A stretch of 64,000 nt of DNA from Paenibacillus sp. YYML68 (lineage in GTDB: Bacteria; Bacillota; Bacilli; Paenibacillales; NBRC-103111): NCBI RefSeq assembly GCF_027923405.1, contig NZ_BQYI01000001.1, positions 821,501 through 885,500 of the forward strand. Direction: 5' to 3'. Both the position numbers and the translations under genes were made by a program. Each line of letters begins with the position of its first letter. Positions within the stretch are counted from its first letter, which is position 1. Shown piece by piece: positions 42,752-50,156 of this stretch. The notes below the pieces were generated by a model, which searched no databases, was not told the DNA's origin, and saw only the letters and a list, made by a program, of their open reading frames with translations.

Positions 42752-42780
42752 TTGCTAGGGTCTATTTTACTATCTATAAT
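42752..42780 (+). promoter_or_regulatory. sigma-A promoter of the RiPP operon
   Basis: TTGCTA (42752-42757), a 17-nt spacer and TATAAT (42775-42780). The transcript start would be about 65 bp before the first gene. Confidence 0.75.
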
Positions 42781-42854
42781 GAAGAGACTATGCTGGAAGT
42801 CAGAATATCCGACAGCAAGATAAGATCGAGCACATCGTTGAGGGGTTACACGTG

Positions 42855-43652
42855 ATGGTAAGGATGAAGCTTGGAGAGCACGAAGTGGTCTTGTCGTTCG
42901 GTTCGTCAGGTGCCCATGATGAATGGATCAGTCTGTTTCCCCATGTCGAGCTGAGCGGTGGAGACGAGACATGTGGTCAGCTGCACATTCGTCTGGAGAG
43001 CGGCTATGGCAGCGCTTTTGCAGGATATGAGATCGAACGAAGTAGGACTGAAGATGGGGCCACGTATCTAGTACGTGCTGATTATGCGACTAGGCTGGAT
43101 GCTGACTACCGTGCCGCTACGATCCACTATTATGACCAACTCGCCCTGAAGCACGCCCTTATGCATGTATACAGCATGCTGATTGTTCAGCGAGGCTGGG
43201 GACTGCTGCTTCACGCCTCTTGTGTCGATGAGTATGGAGGCGGACACTTGTTCGCCGGACCTTCCGGAGCTGGCAAATCGACAGCCGCTGCACTGTCACA
43301 GCCTCGCGGTCTCTATGCCGATGAAGCCTCGATCGTGAAGATCGAGAGTGGGCGTGTGACGGTGTACCATTCACCGTTTCGCAGCGAGCTTCATACGCCG
43401 TTGGCAGAACAGCTTGCCCCTGCTCCATTACAGAGCATTCAGCTCCTTCACCAGTCATTAACGAATGAACGGACGCAGATGAAGAAGTCGGTCGCGCTGC
43501 TGGCCTTGATGGATAAAGTGTTCTACTGGTCGCCGACACCGGAGGCGGCGGGCACGATCATGCGCTTGTTGAAGCAGCTGGTAGAGTCGGTTCCGACCTA
43601 TGACTTGTACTTCCGCAAAGATCCTACCTTCTGGGAGTTGATGGATAGATGA
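42855..43652 (+). CDS. HPr-kinase-like protein 1 of RiPP locus
   Basis: 265 residues. A beta-rich N-terminal part precedes an HPr kinase/phosphorylase-like P-loop domain: LLLHASCVDEYGGGHLF then AGPSGAGKSTAAALSQ and YADEASIVKIESGRVTVYHS, as in the kinases of lasso peptide clusters that phosphorylate the C-terminal Ser of the precursor (PadeK/ThcoK type). It overlaps the PqqD-like gene by four bases. GTG 42852 and ATG 42855 are equivalent; ATG chosen. Confidence 0.75.
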   Translation: MVRMKLGEHEVVLSFGSSGAHDEWISLFPHVELSGGDETCGQLHIRLESGYGSAFAGYEIERSRTEDGATYLVRADYATRLDADYRAATIHYYDQLALKHALMHVYSMLIVQRGWGLLLHASCVDEYGGGHLFAGPSGAGKSTAAALSQPRGLYADEASIVKIESGRVTVYHSPFRSELHTPLAEQLAPAPLQSIQLLHQSLTNERTQMKKSVALLALMDKVFYWSPTPEAAGTIMRLLKQLVESVPTYDLYFRKDPTFWELMDR

Positions 43653-43918
43653 TGCAATATGTGCGCAAGGAGCACTGCGAAACGATCGAGCTGGACGATG
43701 TGCATATGGTGATGAATCTGGACAATTATACGGTTACGGAGCTCAACAGCATGGGCGGCTATTGCTGGGGTCTGCTGACTGTAGCTCGGACTGTTCAGGA
43801 GCTGACGGATGCGGTGCGCCTGCACTATGCGATGGACTCGGAAGACTTGTCCGCCGACATTGCTGGTTTCTTGGAAGGGCTGGTCGAGTGTGAGCTCGTG
43901 GAGCTAGTGCATGTCTAA
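43649..43918 (+). CDS. PqqD-like RiPP recognition protein 1
   Basis: 89 residues of the PqqD/B1 type: HMVMNLDNYTVTELNSMGGY then CWGLLTVARTVQELTDAV and a C-terminal helical pair. Such proteins bind the leader peptide of the precursor and hand it to the B2 protease. It overlaps its neighbours on both sides (ATGATG, GTGCATG), so kinase, PqqD and peptidase are coupled. Confidence 0.8.
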   Translation: MMQYVRKEHCETIELDDVHMVMNLDNYTVTELNSMGGYCWGLLTVARTVQELTDAVRLHYAMDSEDLSADIAGFLEGLVECELVELVHV

Positions 43919-44384
43919 GGACGTCACCAAGCTGCTAAGGCACACGCTTCGTAAGCAAGGCTTCGTGGACTTGCCTGCGCAAGGCTACAGCATGTTCCCG
44001 GCTATTCGGCAAGGACGCGTGTGTCGGTTCGTTCCGTTCGAAGAAAGCGAGTGCAGCCCTGGTGATGTGATGCTGTACGCTAATGACTCTCATCAGCTCG
44101 TCGCTCATCGATATTACGGAACTAGACGTATCGATCATACGACGCTGTATGTGCTGAAGGGCGATTCGAACCTGTACCCCGATGAGGCGGTGCATGCGCA
44201 TCAGATCATCGGCAAGCTGCAGCGAATGGCAGCAGAGGAGCACGGACTGGGACGATGGTTGTCGCCATTGTTCGGCGGGAGTCTATGGTGCAAGCTGGTG
44301 ATGCATGCTCCACCCGTGACGCGCTGGCTGCATCGTTATGTGCATCGGCGCAGGCTGCTGCAGGCCGGAGGCGAGACTCCATGA
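43911..44384 (+). CDS. S24/S26-type peptidase, signal-peptidase-like
   Basis: 157 residues. LPAQGYSMFPAIRQGR holds the signal peptidase Ser box. HQLVAHRYYG fits the box of ER-type enzymes in which His replaces the general-base Lys, and YVLKGDSNLYPDEAV is the GD box. Three positions of a Ser-His-Asp arrangement are thus present. There is no strong N-terminal anchor. Within a RiPP operon it may mature a precursor or its product. It overlaps the ABC exporter gene (ATGA). Confidence 0.75.
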   Translation: MSKDVTKLLRHTLRKQGFVDLPAQGYSMFPAIRQGRVCRFVPFEESECSPGDVMLYANDSHQLVAHRYYGTRRIDHTTLYVLKGDSNLYPDEAVHAHQIIGKLQRMAAEEHGLGRWLSPLFGGSLWCKLVMHAPPVTRWLHRYVHRRRLLQAGGETP

Positions 44385-46186
44385 GAGAGGCAATCAAGCT
44401 TGTTGCGGGACAAATCCGCGAGCACCTGACGCTTCGCGACCTGCATAAGCCGTTCAAGCTGCTAGTCCCGTATTTGCGGGGACATTGGAAGCCGCATGCG
44501 GGACTGTTCCTCATCGTATTGGTGGAAATTGCCCTTACGCTGACTACCTCCTGGTACATGGGCGCGGTGACGGATGCGGCGCTCCATCAGCAGCTCGAGA
44601 AGCTGTTCAAGCTGCTTCCGTTCGCCGTATTGCTCGTGTTGACGAGCATCTCGCTAGGGTATACGGCCAATCATCTGGAGCTGCTGGCCAGCACGAGGCT
44701 GAAGAAGCAATTCCAGGAGAATCTGGTCAGCCACTTGCTGCGCCTGCCTGCGGCCTGGACGAATCGAAGCCGCACGGGAGAGCTGATGACGCTATTCTCA
44801 CAAGATTTGCACGGCATTGACGGTATGATTGGCAAAAGCTTGATCCAGCTCATCCGGCTGCCCTTAATCTTCATCGCTGTGATGATCTATATGCTACATA
44901 TTCACTGGATGCTCGCGCTACTCAGCCTCGCTGCTGCTCCAGTGGTGGCGGTAGGCGGCGCCATATTCGGCATGCTGATGCGCAACAACAGCAGACGTAT
45001 GTACGATCAGGTCGGCGAAATGAACTGCTTGCTTCATGAGCTCATGCAAGGTCTTGCGCTCATCCGCTCGTTCACGCTGGAGAAGCGGCTGTATCTAAGC
45101 TTCTTCGGGAAGAGCGAGGAGCTGTATGTGCTGGAGCGGAAGGATGCGAAGCTGCGCGGGGTGTATGCGGCTGTGAGCGAGGCGGGTAGCTCGGCTATGT
45201 TCTTGACCTGCTTATCGCTAGGGGCGTATTTCGTAACGACGGGGATCATATCGGTAGGGGCGCTCGTGTCGTTCCTGAATCTGACCGCACATCTGGTCTA
45301 CCCGCTTACGGGACTAGCCGGCTTGTGGGTCGGCTACCAGAAGGCGATTCCAGCTATAGAGCGCTTGGAGCGTGTGCTTCAGGAGGTGCCGGAATCGTCT
45401 GAGCTCCCAGAGCCTATGCCAGCTGCATCTGGCGGCGCTTCGATTCGGTTCGAGCAGGTGACCTTCGCTTATGACGGACAGTCGAAGCTGTTCGAGCAAT
45501 TCCAGCTTCATATCGAGGCTGGGAAGACAGTAGCCATCGTCGGGGAGAGTGGAGCGGGGAAGTCGACGCTGTTCCAGCTGCTGCAGCGGTTCTACCGGCC
45601 GCATTCCGGGCGCATCTATATGAACGGCGTCCCGATTGAGCAGCTGTCTGCCGCACAGCTGCGAAGCTCGATCGCACATGTGGCGCAGGAGACATTCCTG
45701 TTCGCGGGATCGATCCGCGATAATCTGTTGCTTGCGCGTGCTGATGTTACAGATGAAGAGATGATGCAGGCTGCGAAGGATGCGTACATCCATGATTTTA
45801 TCATGACGCTCCCATCAGGCTATGATACCGAGGTTGGCGAGCGGGGAGTGCGTCTGTCGGGCGGACAGAAGCAGCGCGTTGCGATTGCCCGGGCGCTGCT
45901 GAAGCAGGCCTCGGTTCTGCTGTTGGACGAGGCGACCTCAGCGCTCGACAGTGAGTCGGAATATCAGGTGAAGCAGACGCTCGAGCGCCTTGGCACAGCT
46001 CGAACGACCTTGATCATTGCCCATCGATTGTCGACGGTGCTTCATGCCGATCTTATTATCGTGCTTCGAGAGGGCGCCATTGTGCAGATGGGAACGCATC
46101 AAGAGCTGATTGCATGCGAGGGGGTATACCGCCGCCTAGTGCGGCGGCAATATTTTGACCAGCCTGGTCATGTATCGTTGGTGTAG
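44381..46186 (+). CDS. ABC exporter 1 of RiPP locus
   Basis: 601 residues: six-span exporter domain (about 45-330) and ATPase domain with Walker A GESGAGKST, signature LSGGQKQR, Walker B LLLDEATSALD and H-loop AHRLS. No C39 peptidase domain precedes the spans, so leader removal must be done elsewhere. It is likely the exporter/immunity protein (lasso D type) of the plus-strand arm. The start overlaps the peptidase stop; a longer frame back to 44255 is rejected. The stop TAG shares its last base with the repeated 5'-UTR element. Confidence 0.88.
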   Translation: MREAIKLVAGQIREHLTLRDLHKPFKLLVPYLRGHWKPHAGLFLIVLVEIALTLTTSWYMGAVTDAALHQQLEKLFKLLPFAVLLVLTSISLGYTANHLELLASTRLKKQFQENLVSHLLRLPAAWTNRSRTGELMTLFSQDLHGIDGMIGKSLIQLIRLPLIFIAVMIYMLHIHWMLALLSLAAAPVVAVGGAIFGMLMRNNSRRMYDQVGEMNCLLHELMQGLALIRSFTLEKRLYLSFFGKSEELYVLERKDAKLRGVYAAVSEAGSSAMFLTCLSLGAYFVTTGIISVGALVSFLNLTAHLVYPLTGLAGLWVGYQKAIPAIERLERVLQEVPESSELPEPMPAASGGASIRFEQVTFAYDGQSKLFEQFQLHIEAGKTVAIVGESGAGKSTLFQLLQRFYRPHSGRIYMNGVPIEQLSAAQLRSSIAHVAQETFLFAGSIRDNLLLARADVTDEEMMQAAKDAYIHDFIMTLPSGYDTEVGERGVRLSGGQKQRVAIARALLKQASVLLLDEATSALDSESEYQVKQTLERLGTARTTLIIAHRLSTVLHADLIIVLREGAIVQMGTHQELIACEGVYRRLVRRQYFDQPGHVSLV

Positions 46187-46252
46187 CTTCACCAAATTCG
46201 AGGCTTGCCATAAACAGTTCCATATGAATGGAACTGTTTATTCCAGGAGGGG
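46186..46252 (+). promoter_or_regulatory. repeated 5'-UTR element, copy 2 (before Gly-rich precursor)
   Basis: CTTCACCAAATTCGAGGC and TTGCCATAA are followed by a perfect 13-bp hairpin (ATAAACAGTTCCA pairing with TGGAACTGTTTAT) and TTCCAGGAGGGG. The flanks match copy 1 at 38156-38227 while the hairpin differs but keeps its pairing. The 3' block supplies the Shine-Dalgarno region of the precursor gene. Confidence 0.65.
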
Positions 46253-46262
46253 AGGTGATAAG

Positions 46263-46508
46263 ATGTCTACTCAAGAGATGAAGCCGATGATTATGAGCCA
46301 CAAGCGCATCGTGTTCGAAACGGCGGTCAGTGGTGGCGGAACGTTCCCTGGTCTTGGCAATGGTGTGAATGGTAATCCCGCTAAAGATCAAGGTCAATTC
46401 CCTGGCGGCGGTAATACGAACGGTCAATTCCCTGGCAATGCGAACCCTGGCCAGCAGGGAAGCAAGGGTAATGGTAATGGCAACGGTAATGGTAACGGAA
46501 AGCGCTAG
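46263..46508 (+). CDS. Gly-rich RiPP precursor-like peptide
   Basis: 81 residues. The leader-like N-terminus contains MKPMI (compare the YxxPxL motif bound by PqqD-like proteins) and MSHKRIVFETAVSGGG. The rest is Gly/Asn/Pro-rich with three FPG units (TFPG, QFPG, QFPG) and ends in GNGNGNGNGNGKR. The only acid after residue 19 is Asp42, so no 7-9-residue lasso ring can be drawn near the leader. It lies between the exporter and B2, with its own structured leader and terminator. The product is unknown; a novel class is possible, and a structural protein cannot be excluded. Confidence 0.6.
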   Translation: MSTQEMKPMIMSHKRIVFETAVSGGGTFPGLGNGVNGNPAKDQGQFPGGGNTNGQFPGNANPGQQGSKGNGNGNGNGNGKR

Positions 46509-46523
46509 TCGGCTTAGAAGGAA

Positions 46524-46561
46524 CAGATGGTCTCCGCACATTCGGAGTCATCTGTTTTTTT
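46524..46561 (+). terminator. terminator after Gly-rich precursor
   Basis: CAGATG and CATCTG enclose CTCCG/CGGAG, followed by TTTTTTT. It limits read-through into the B2 gene, giving excess precursor mRNA. Confidence 0.92.
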
Positions 46562-46654
46562 ATAAATTATTTAACAAAAGCACATATTCATCCTTAAACG
46601 GCTATGGTATATTTTATGGGGATTTAGAACTGTCCGTGAAGGAGAGACCTGGTC

Positions 46655-47176
46655 ATGATGAAGATGCTCGATCAGGGAATGTCGTTCGCTCGTCGGTGGA
46701 GTCGTCGAATTGAACGGGCTTCGAGGCTGCCATGGAAGGCCAAGGCGCTGGTGCTCATATCGTATGTGCTCATGGGGCTAGTGCGCTTGTGCATTCTGGT
46801 CATTCCCTTCAAATATATGGCCCCCTGCTTGGGGCGTAAGAACGGCAGCACCTCGCTAGAGGTGCCGAAGCCGATGCTCGCGCGTGCAGCGCGAATTGGT
46901 TGGATTGTGGAGACAACGAGTCGCTTCACCCCTTGGGAAAGCAAGTGCCTCGTTCGAGCAATTACCGCACAGCTTCTGTTGAGACTCGTCCGTACACCGA
47001 GCACACTGTATCTGGGTATGGCTAAGGATCAGTCCGAGAAGCTCATCGCCCATGCTTGGCTAAGATGCGGGGAGCACATATTAACGGGTGCAAGCGAGGC
47101 GGACAACTTCGTGAAGGTGGCCCAGTTTGCCAGCCTGCTGCATAGAGAGACTGCTGTCATCATAGATCGGAGGTAG
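46655..47176 (+). CDS. lasso peptide B2-type leader protease
   Basis: 173 residues. After a hydrophobic segment (LVLISYVLMGLVRLCILVIP) comes the transglutaminase-like domain of lasso B2 proteins: Cys98 in RFTPWESKCLVRAI and His133 in KLIAHAWLRCGE, with Asp150 possibly the third residue. It cuts the leader of lasso precursors once the PqqD-like B1 protein has bound them. AAGGAG precedes the ATG. No other B2 gene is in the window. Confidence 0.85.
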   Translation: MMKMLDQGMSFARRWSRRIERASRLPWKAKALVLISYVLMGLVRLCILVIPFKYMAPCLGRKNGSTSLEVPKPMLARAARIGWIVETTSRFTPWESKCLVRAITAQLLLRLVRTPSTLYLGMAKDQSEKLIAHAWLRCGEHILTGASEADNFVKVAQFASLLHRETAVIIDRR

Positions 47177-47181
47177 CAACA

Positions 47182-49152
47182 TTGGGAGCGATATGCGGAA
47201 TATATCAAGCGTCGGAGGATGACGGGAAGCTTAAGCTCTTGGGCTCACGCATGCTGGAGCAGCTACGGCACTATCCATTCGCCGACGTTCAAGGGGTGGT
47301 GGAAGCTGCGGTCTATCTCGGCTGCGGTTTATCCCGGCATACGCCGGAGTCGCAGCATGAGCGATTGCCCCGCACGTGCCGCAATGACAGATATGTTATA
47401 ACGGCTGATGCCATCGTAGATAACCGTGAGGAGCTACTGCGAGCGTTTGACATTGCGTTGGCTGAATGGCCTGTTGTTACGGACAGCGAGCTGCTTCTGC
47501 GAGCCTTTGAGCGCTGGGGCTACGATTGTCCGAAGCATGTGCTTGGCGATTATGCCTTTGCAATCTGGGATAAAATGAAGCGTGAGCTGTATGTAGCTAG
47601 AGACGCGCTTGGCTCGAGAACGCTTTATTACAGCGTGAATTCGCATAGCTTCGCATTCTGCACACTGGAGAAGCCGCTGCTAGGGGTGCTTGGCGATGAG
47701 CCCCGGTTGCATGAGAAGTGGCTAGCTGATTTTTTGGCGATCGATGGCATACAGCATGAGATAGATTTCGAAGAGACGGTGTATGAAGGGATATACCAGC
47801 TCCCTCCTGCCAGCTACGGCGTATGGGATGGTCAATCGTTTCGTCGTCAGCAGCACTGGGACCCGCTGCAATCCAGCAAGCCGATCCGATATGAGTCGGA
47901 CGAGGCGTATGTGGAGGCGTTCAACCGCATATTCGCTGAGGCAGTGGCGTGCAGACTGAGAAGTGTCCAGGAGACGGGCATTCTGCTGAGCGGAGGTATG
48001 GATTCGGGCTCGATCGCATGTGTCGCTGCGTCGCAGCTGGAGGGGACAGGCCGCAAGCTGTCGGCATTCTGCTCCGTTCCGGTCAACGGCTTCAAGGATG
48101 GGGAGGATCGACGGTATATTTTCAACGAGCGGGCTGAGGTGGAGGCGATTGTTGCGGCCTATCCGAACATTGAGGTGAGCTATTGCAGCTTCGAGGAGAA
48201 ATCTGCCCTGTCGGACATCGAGACGCTGGTCGACGTGTTCGAGCAGCCGTATAAGGTGTATCAGAACATGACGTGGTATCACTCGATACTGGACATGGCA
48301 TCCAAGCGCAATTGCAGCATCATGCTGACCGGTCAGGTAGGCAACAGTACGATCTCTTACGGAGACTTCAGAGTGCACCTGCTGACATTGTTCCGTCAAG
48401 GAAGGTACATCAGCTGCATGCAGGAATGTATCGCGCTCAGCCGTCTCTTGAAGGTGCCTGTTCGCAAAGTGCTGAAGCTGGCGGCCAGAGTGGTCACGCC
48501 CTATCGTCTACGACGTTGGCGAGACCGGAGGCGCAATCCGGTATTCGATCGATATCGCCATGTCATTGTCCACCCTAAGCTTATAGAACGATGGGACATC
48601 GGACGCAGGCTCGATGCGATCGAGGCTAATGTGCTGACGGGTAAGTTCCTTGATTATGAGGAGGATCGTGTGATGCGGGCAGGCATGATGCCGCTTGCGC
48701 ACATCGGAGCAGTAGAGACGAAGCTGTCCATCGCTAATAACATTACGCTTCGTGACCCATCCCGCGACCGGCGCGTGGTCGAGTTCTGCTTAAATATTCC
48801 TTCCGAGCAATTCGTTAGCATGGGTAACGAGAGGTATTTGCTTCGCCGGGCGATGAAGGGGATTCTGCCTGAGCCAATCCGAGCTAACATCTCAACAAGG
48901 GGCGTGCAGAGCGCCGATTGGAAGTATAGGCTCGAGTTACATCAAGAACGCCTGAGACAGGAGATGGACGAGGCGCTTGCTAATCAGGATCTTGCTCAGT
49001 ATGTTGATGTTGATAAAATGAGGGGCGTACGCAAGCAGCTCGAGGGCACCATTAGCGAGCTTGACGAAGATGTACTGCGCATGTCGCTGATCACGATCAT
49101 CGTCCATCGATTTCTCCGAGGCTTCGCCCGGAATGCAGAGCGAGAGGTGTAG
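47182..49152 (+). CDS. lasso cyclase, asparagine-synthetase-like
   Basis: 656 residues. N-terminal glutamine-amidotransferase-like domain (VITADAIVDNREELLRAF, HVLGDYAFAIWD) and C-terminal synthetase domain with the PP-loop GILLSGGMDSGSIACVAA. Lasso C proteins activate an Asp or Glu side chain with ATP and join it to the new N-terminus. The Cys of the AsnB glutaminase is at residue 5 (MGAICGIY), not next to the initiator, so glutaminase activity is unlikely. Start TTG after CGGAGG. Five bp separate it from B2 and four from the next gene. Confidence 0.88.
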   Translation: MGAICGIYQASEDDGKLKLLGSRMLEQLRHYPFADVQGVVEAAVYLGCGLSRHTPESQHERLPRTCRNDRYVITADAIVDNREELLRAFDIALAEWPVVTDSELLLRAFERWGYDCPKHVLGDYAFAIWDKMKRELYVARDALGSRTLYYSVNSHSFAFCTLEKPLLGVLGDEPRLHEKWLADFLAIDGIQHEIDFEETVYEGIYQLPPASYGVWDGQSFRRQQHWDPLQSSKPIRYESDEAYVEAFNRIFAEAVACRLRSVQETGILLSGGMDSGSIACVAASQLEGTGRKLSAFCSVPVNGFKDGEDRRYIFNERAEVEAIVAAYPNIEVSYCSFEEKSALSDIETLVDVFEQPYKVYQNMTWYHSILDMASKRNCSIMLTGQVGNSTISYGDFRVHLLTLFRQGRYISCMQECIALSRLLKVPVRKVLKLAARVVTPYRLRRWRDRRRNPVFDRYRHVIVHPKLIERWDIGRRLDAIEANVLTGKFLDYEEDRVMRAGMMPLAHIGAVETKLSIANNITLRDPSRDRRVVEFCLNIPSEQFVSMGNERYLLRRAMKGILPEPIRANISTRGVQSADWKYRLELHQERLRQEMDEALANQDLAQYVDVDKMRGVRKQLEGTISELDEDVLRMSLITIIVHRFLRGFARNAEREV

Positions 49153-49156
49153 CAAC

Positions 49157-50080
49157 ATGACGATAGAGCCTATGAAGTATCAATACAAGGCATTCGGATT
49201 GCAGCTGCAATCCGATCTCCAGCTGGATGGATTAATTCAAGTCGAAGGGGTACAGAACGCTGACGCTGTCATTCAGCTTGGCACAGTGCCTGTGTCATTC
49301 CCTGGACCGGAGCTGGAGAATGCGTACTATGCTGACGGTACAGGTGTATTCGCCTTCCGTGTGAAGGGGATTGGCAGCTTTCTCATCCGATCGGGGTCGG
49401 AGATTCTCGTGGAGCCGCATGGAGACATAGACCCGGCTGTGCTGGCGCTGTACGTTCTCGGCACATGTGCGGGAGCTCTTCTGCTGCAGAGAGGGCTCAT
49501 CCCGATTCACGGTAGCGCCCTGTCACTTGAAGGCCGGGAATTCATCATCACGGGTCATTCTGGCGCAGGGAAATCGACGCTGACCGCCTCCTTCAATAAG
49601 CGGGGCTGCTCCTTCCTTGCAGATGACATCGCAGCACTGGAGGTTACAGGTACAAGTGCTTGGATTCAACCGGCGTTCCCGAAGCAGAAGCTGTGGCGGG
49701 ACACAGCTATCCGAATATTCGGCGGTATTGAGACGCTGGAGCGCATCCCCGGCATACGGGATAAGTACCATGTGCCGATGACCGGGCCGTTCATCACGGA
49801 GAGCAGGAGACTGCGTGCGCTGTTCGAGCTGTCTGTCCATGATAAGGATGAGGTGGAGCTCGAGGAGGTTGCAGGGGCGCCTAAGCTGGCTCTCATTATG
49901 CATCATACGTTCCGCTTCGAGATGGTCGAGGCGCTCGGTATTCAGGCCGAGCACTTCAAGAAGTGTGCGAGCATCTCGACTGGCATACGTGTGTTCAGGC
50001 TGAAGCGTCCGCGCACAGGGTTTACGGTGGACCAGCAGATGGCAGCGATCAACCGTGTCATGGAGCAGTTCGAGTCATAG
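49157..50080 (+). CDS. HPr-kinase-like protein 2 of lasso locus
   Basis: 307 residues. HPr-kinase-like P-loop domain: LIPIHGSALSLEGREFIITG then HSGAGKSTLTASF, and FLADDIAALEV. In paeninodin-type clusters this kinase phosphorylates the C-terminal Ser of the lasso precursor; both minus-strand precursors here end in Ser. ATG at 49157 follows GAGAGGTG. It differs clearly from kinase 1 at 42855, so it is not a recent copy. Confidence 0.78.
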   Translation: MTIEPMKYQYKAFGLQLQSDLQLDGLIQVEGVQNADAVIQLGTVPVSFPGPELENAYYADGTGVFAFRVKGIGSFLIRSGSEILVEPHGDIDPAVLALYVLGTCAGALLLQRGLIPIHGSALSLEGREFIITGHSGAGKSTLTASFNKRGCSFLADDIAALEVTGTSAWIQPAFPKQKLWRDTAIRIFGGIETLERIPGIRDKYHVPMTGPFITESRRLRALFELSVHDKDEVELEEVAGAPKLALIMHHTFRFEMVEALGIQAEHFKKCASISTGIRVFRLKRPRTGFTVDQQMAAINRVMEQFES

Positions 50081-50092
50081 TTAAACGGCAAT

Positions 50093-50134
50093 GAGGCTGA
50101 CCGACGCAGATGTTCATCTGCTTCAGTCAGCCTC
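50093..50134. terminator. bidirectional terminator between the two RiPP arms
   Basis: GAGGCTGAC and GTCAGCCTC enclose GCAGATG/CATCTGC in a long two-part stem between convergent genes. Confidence 0.75.
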
Positions 50135-50156
50135 TGCTTATGTGTAGGGATGCCTA

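Noticed and set aside
46155..46262. Upstream extension of the Gly-rich precursor
   Set aside because: It overlaps the exporter gene's end and the repeated 5'-UTR element; ATG 46263 has a GGAGGTG site.
46470..46500. GGTAAT/GGCAAC short tandem repeats as a CRISPR or satellite
   Set aside because: They are the codons of the GN repeat at the end of the Gly-rich peptide; unit too short and no spacers.
46263..46508. Ordinary lasso precursor
   Set aside because: No Asp or Glu falls 7-9 residues after any plausible leader cut.
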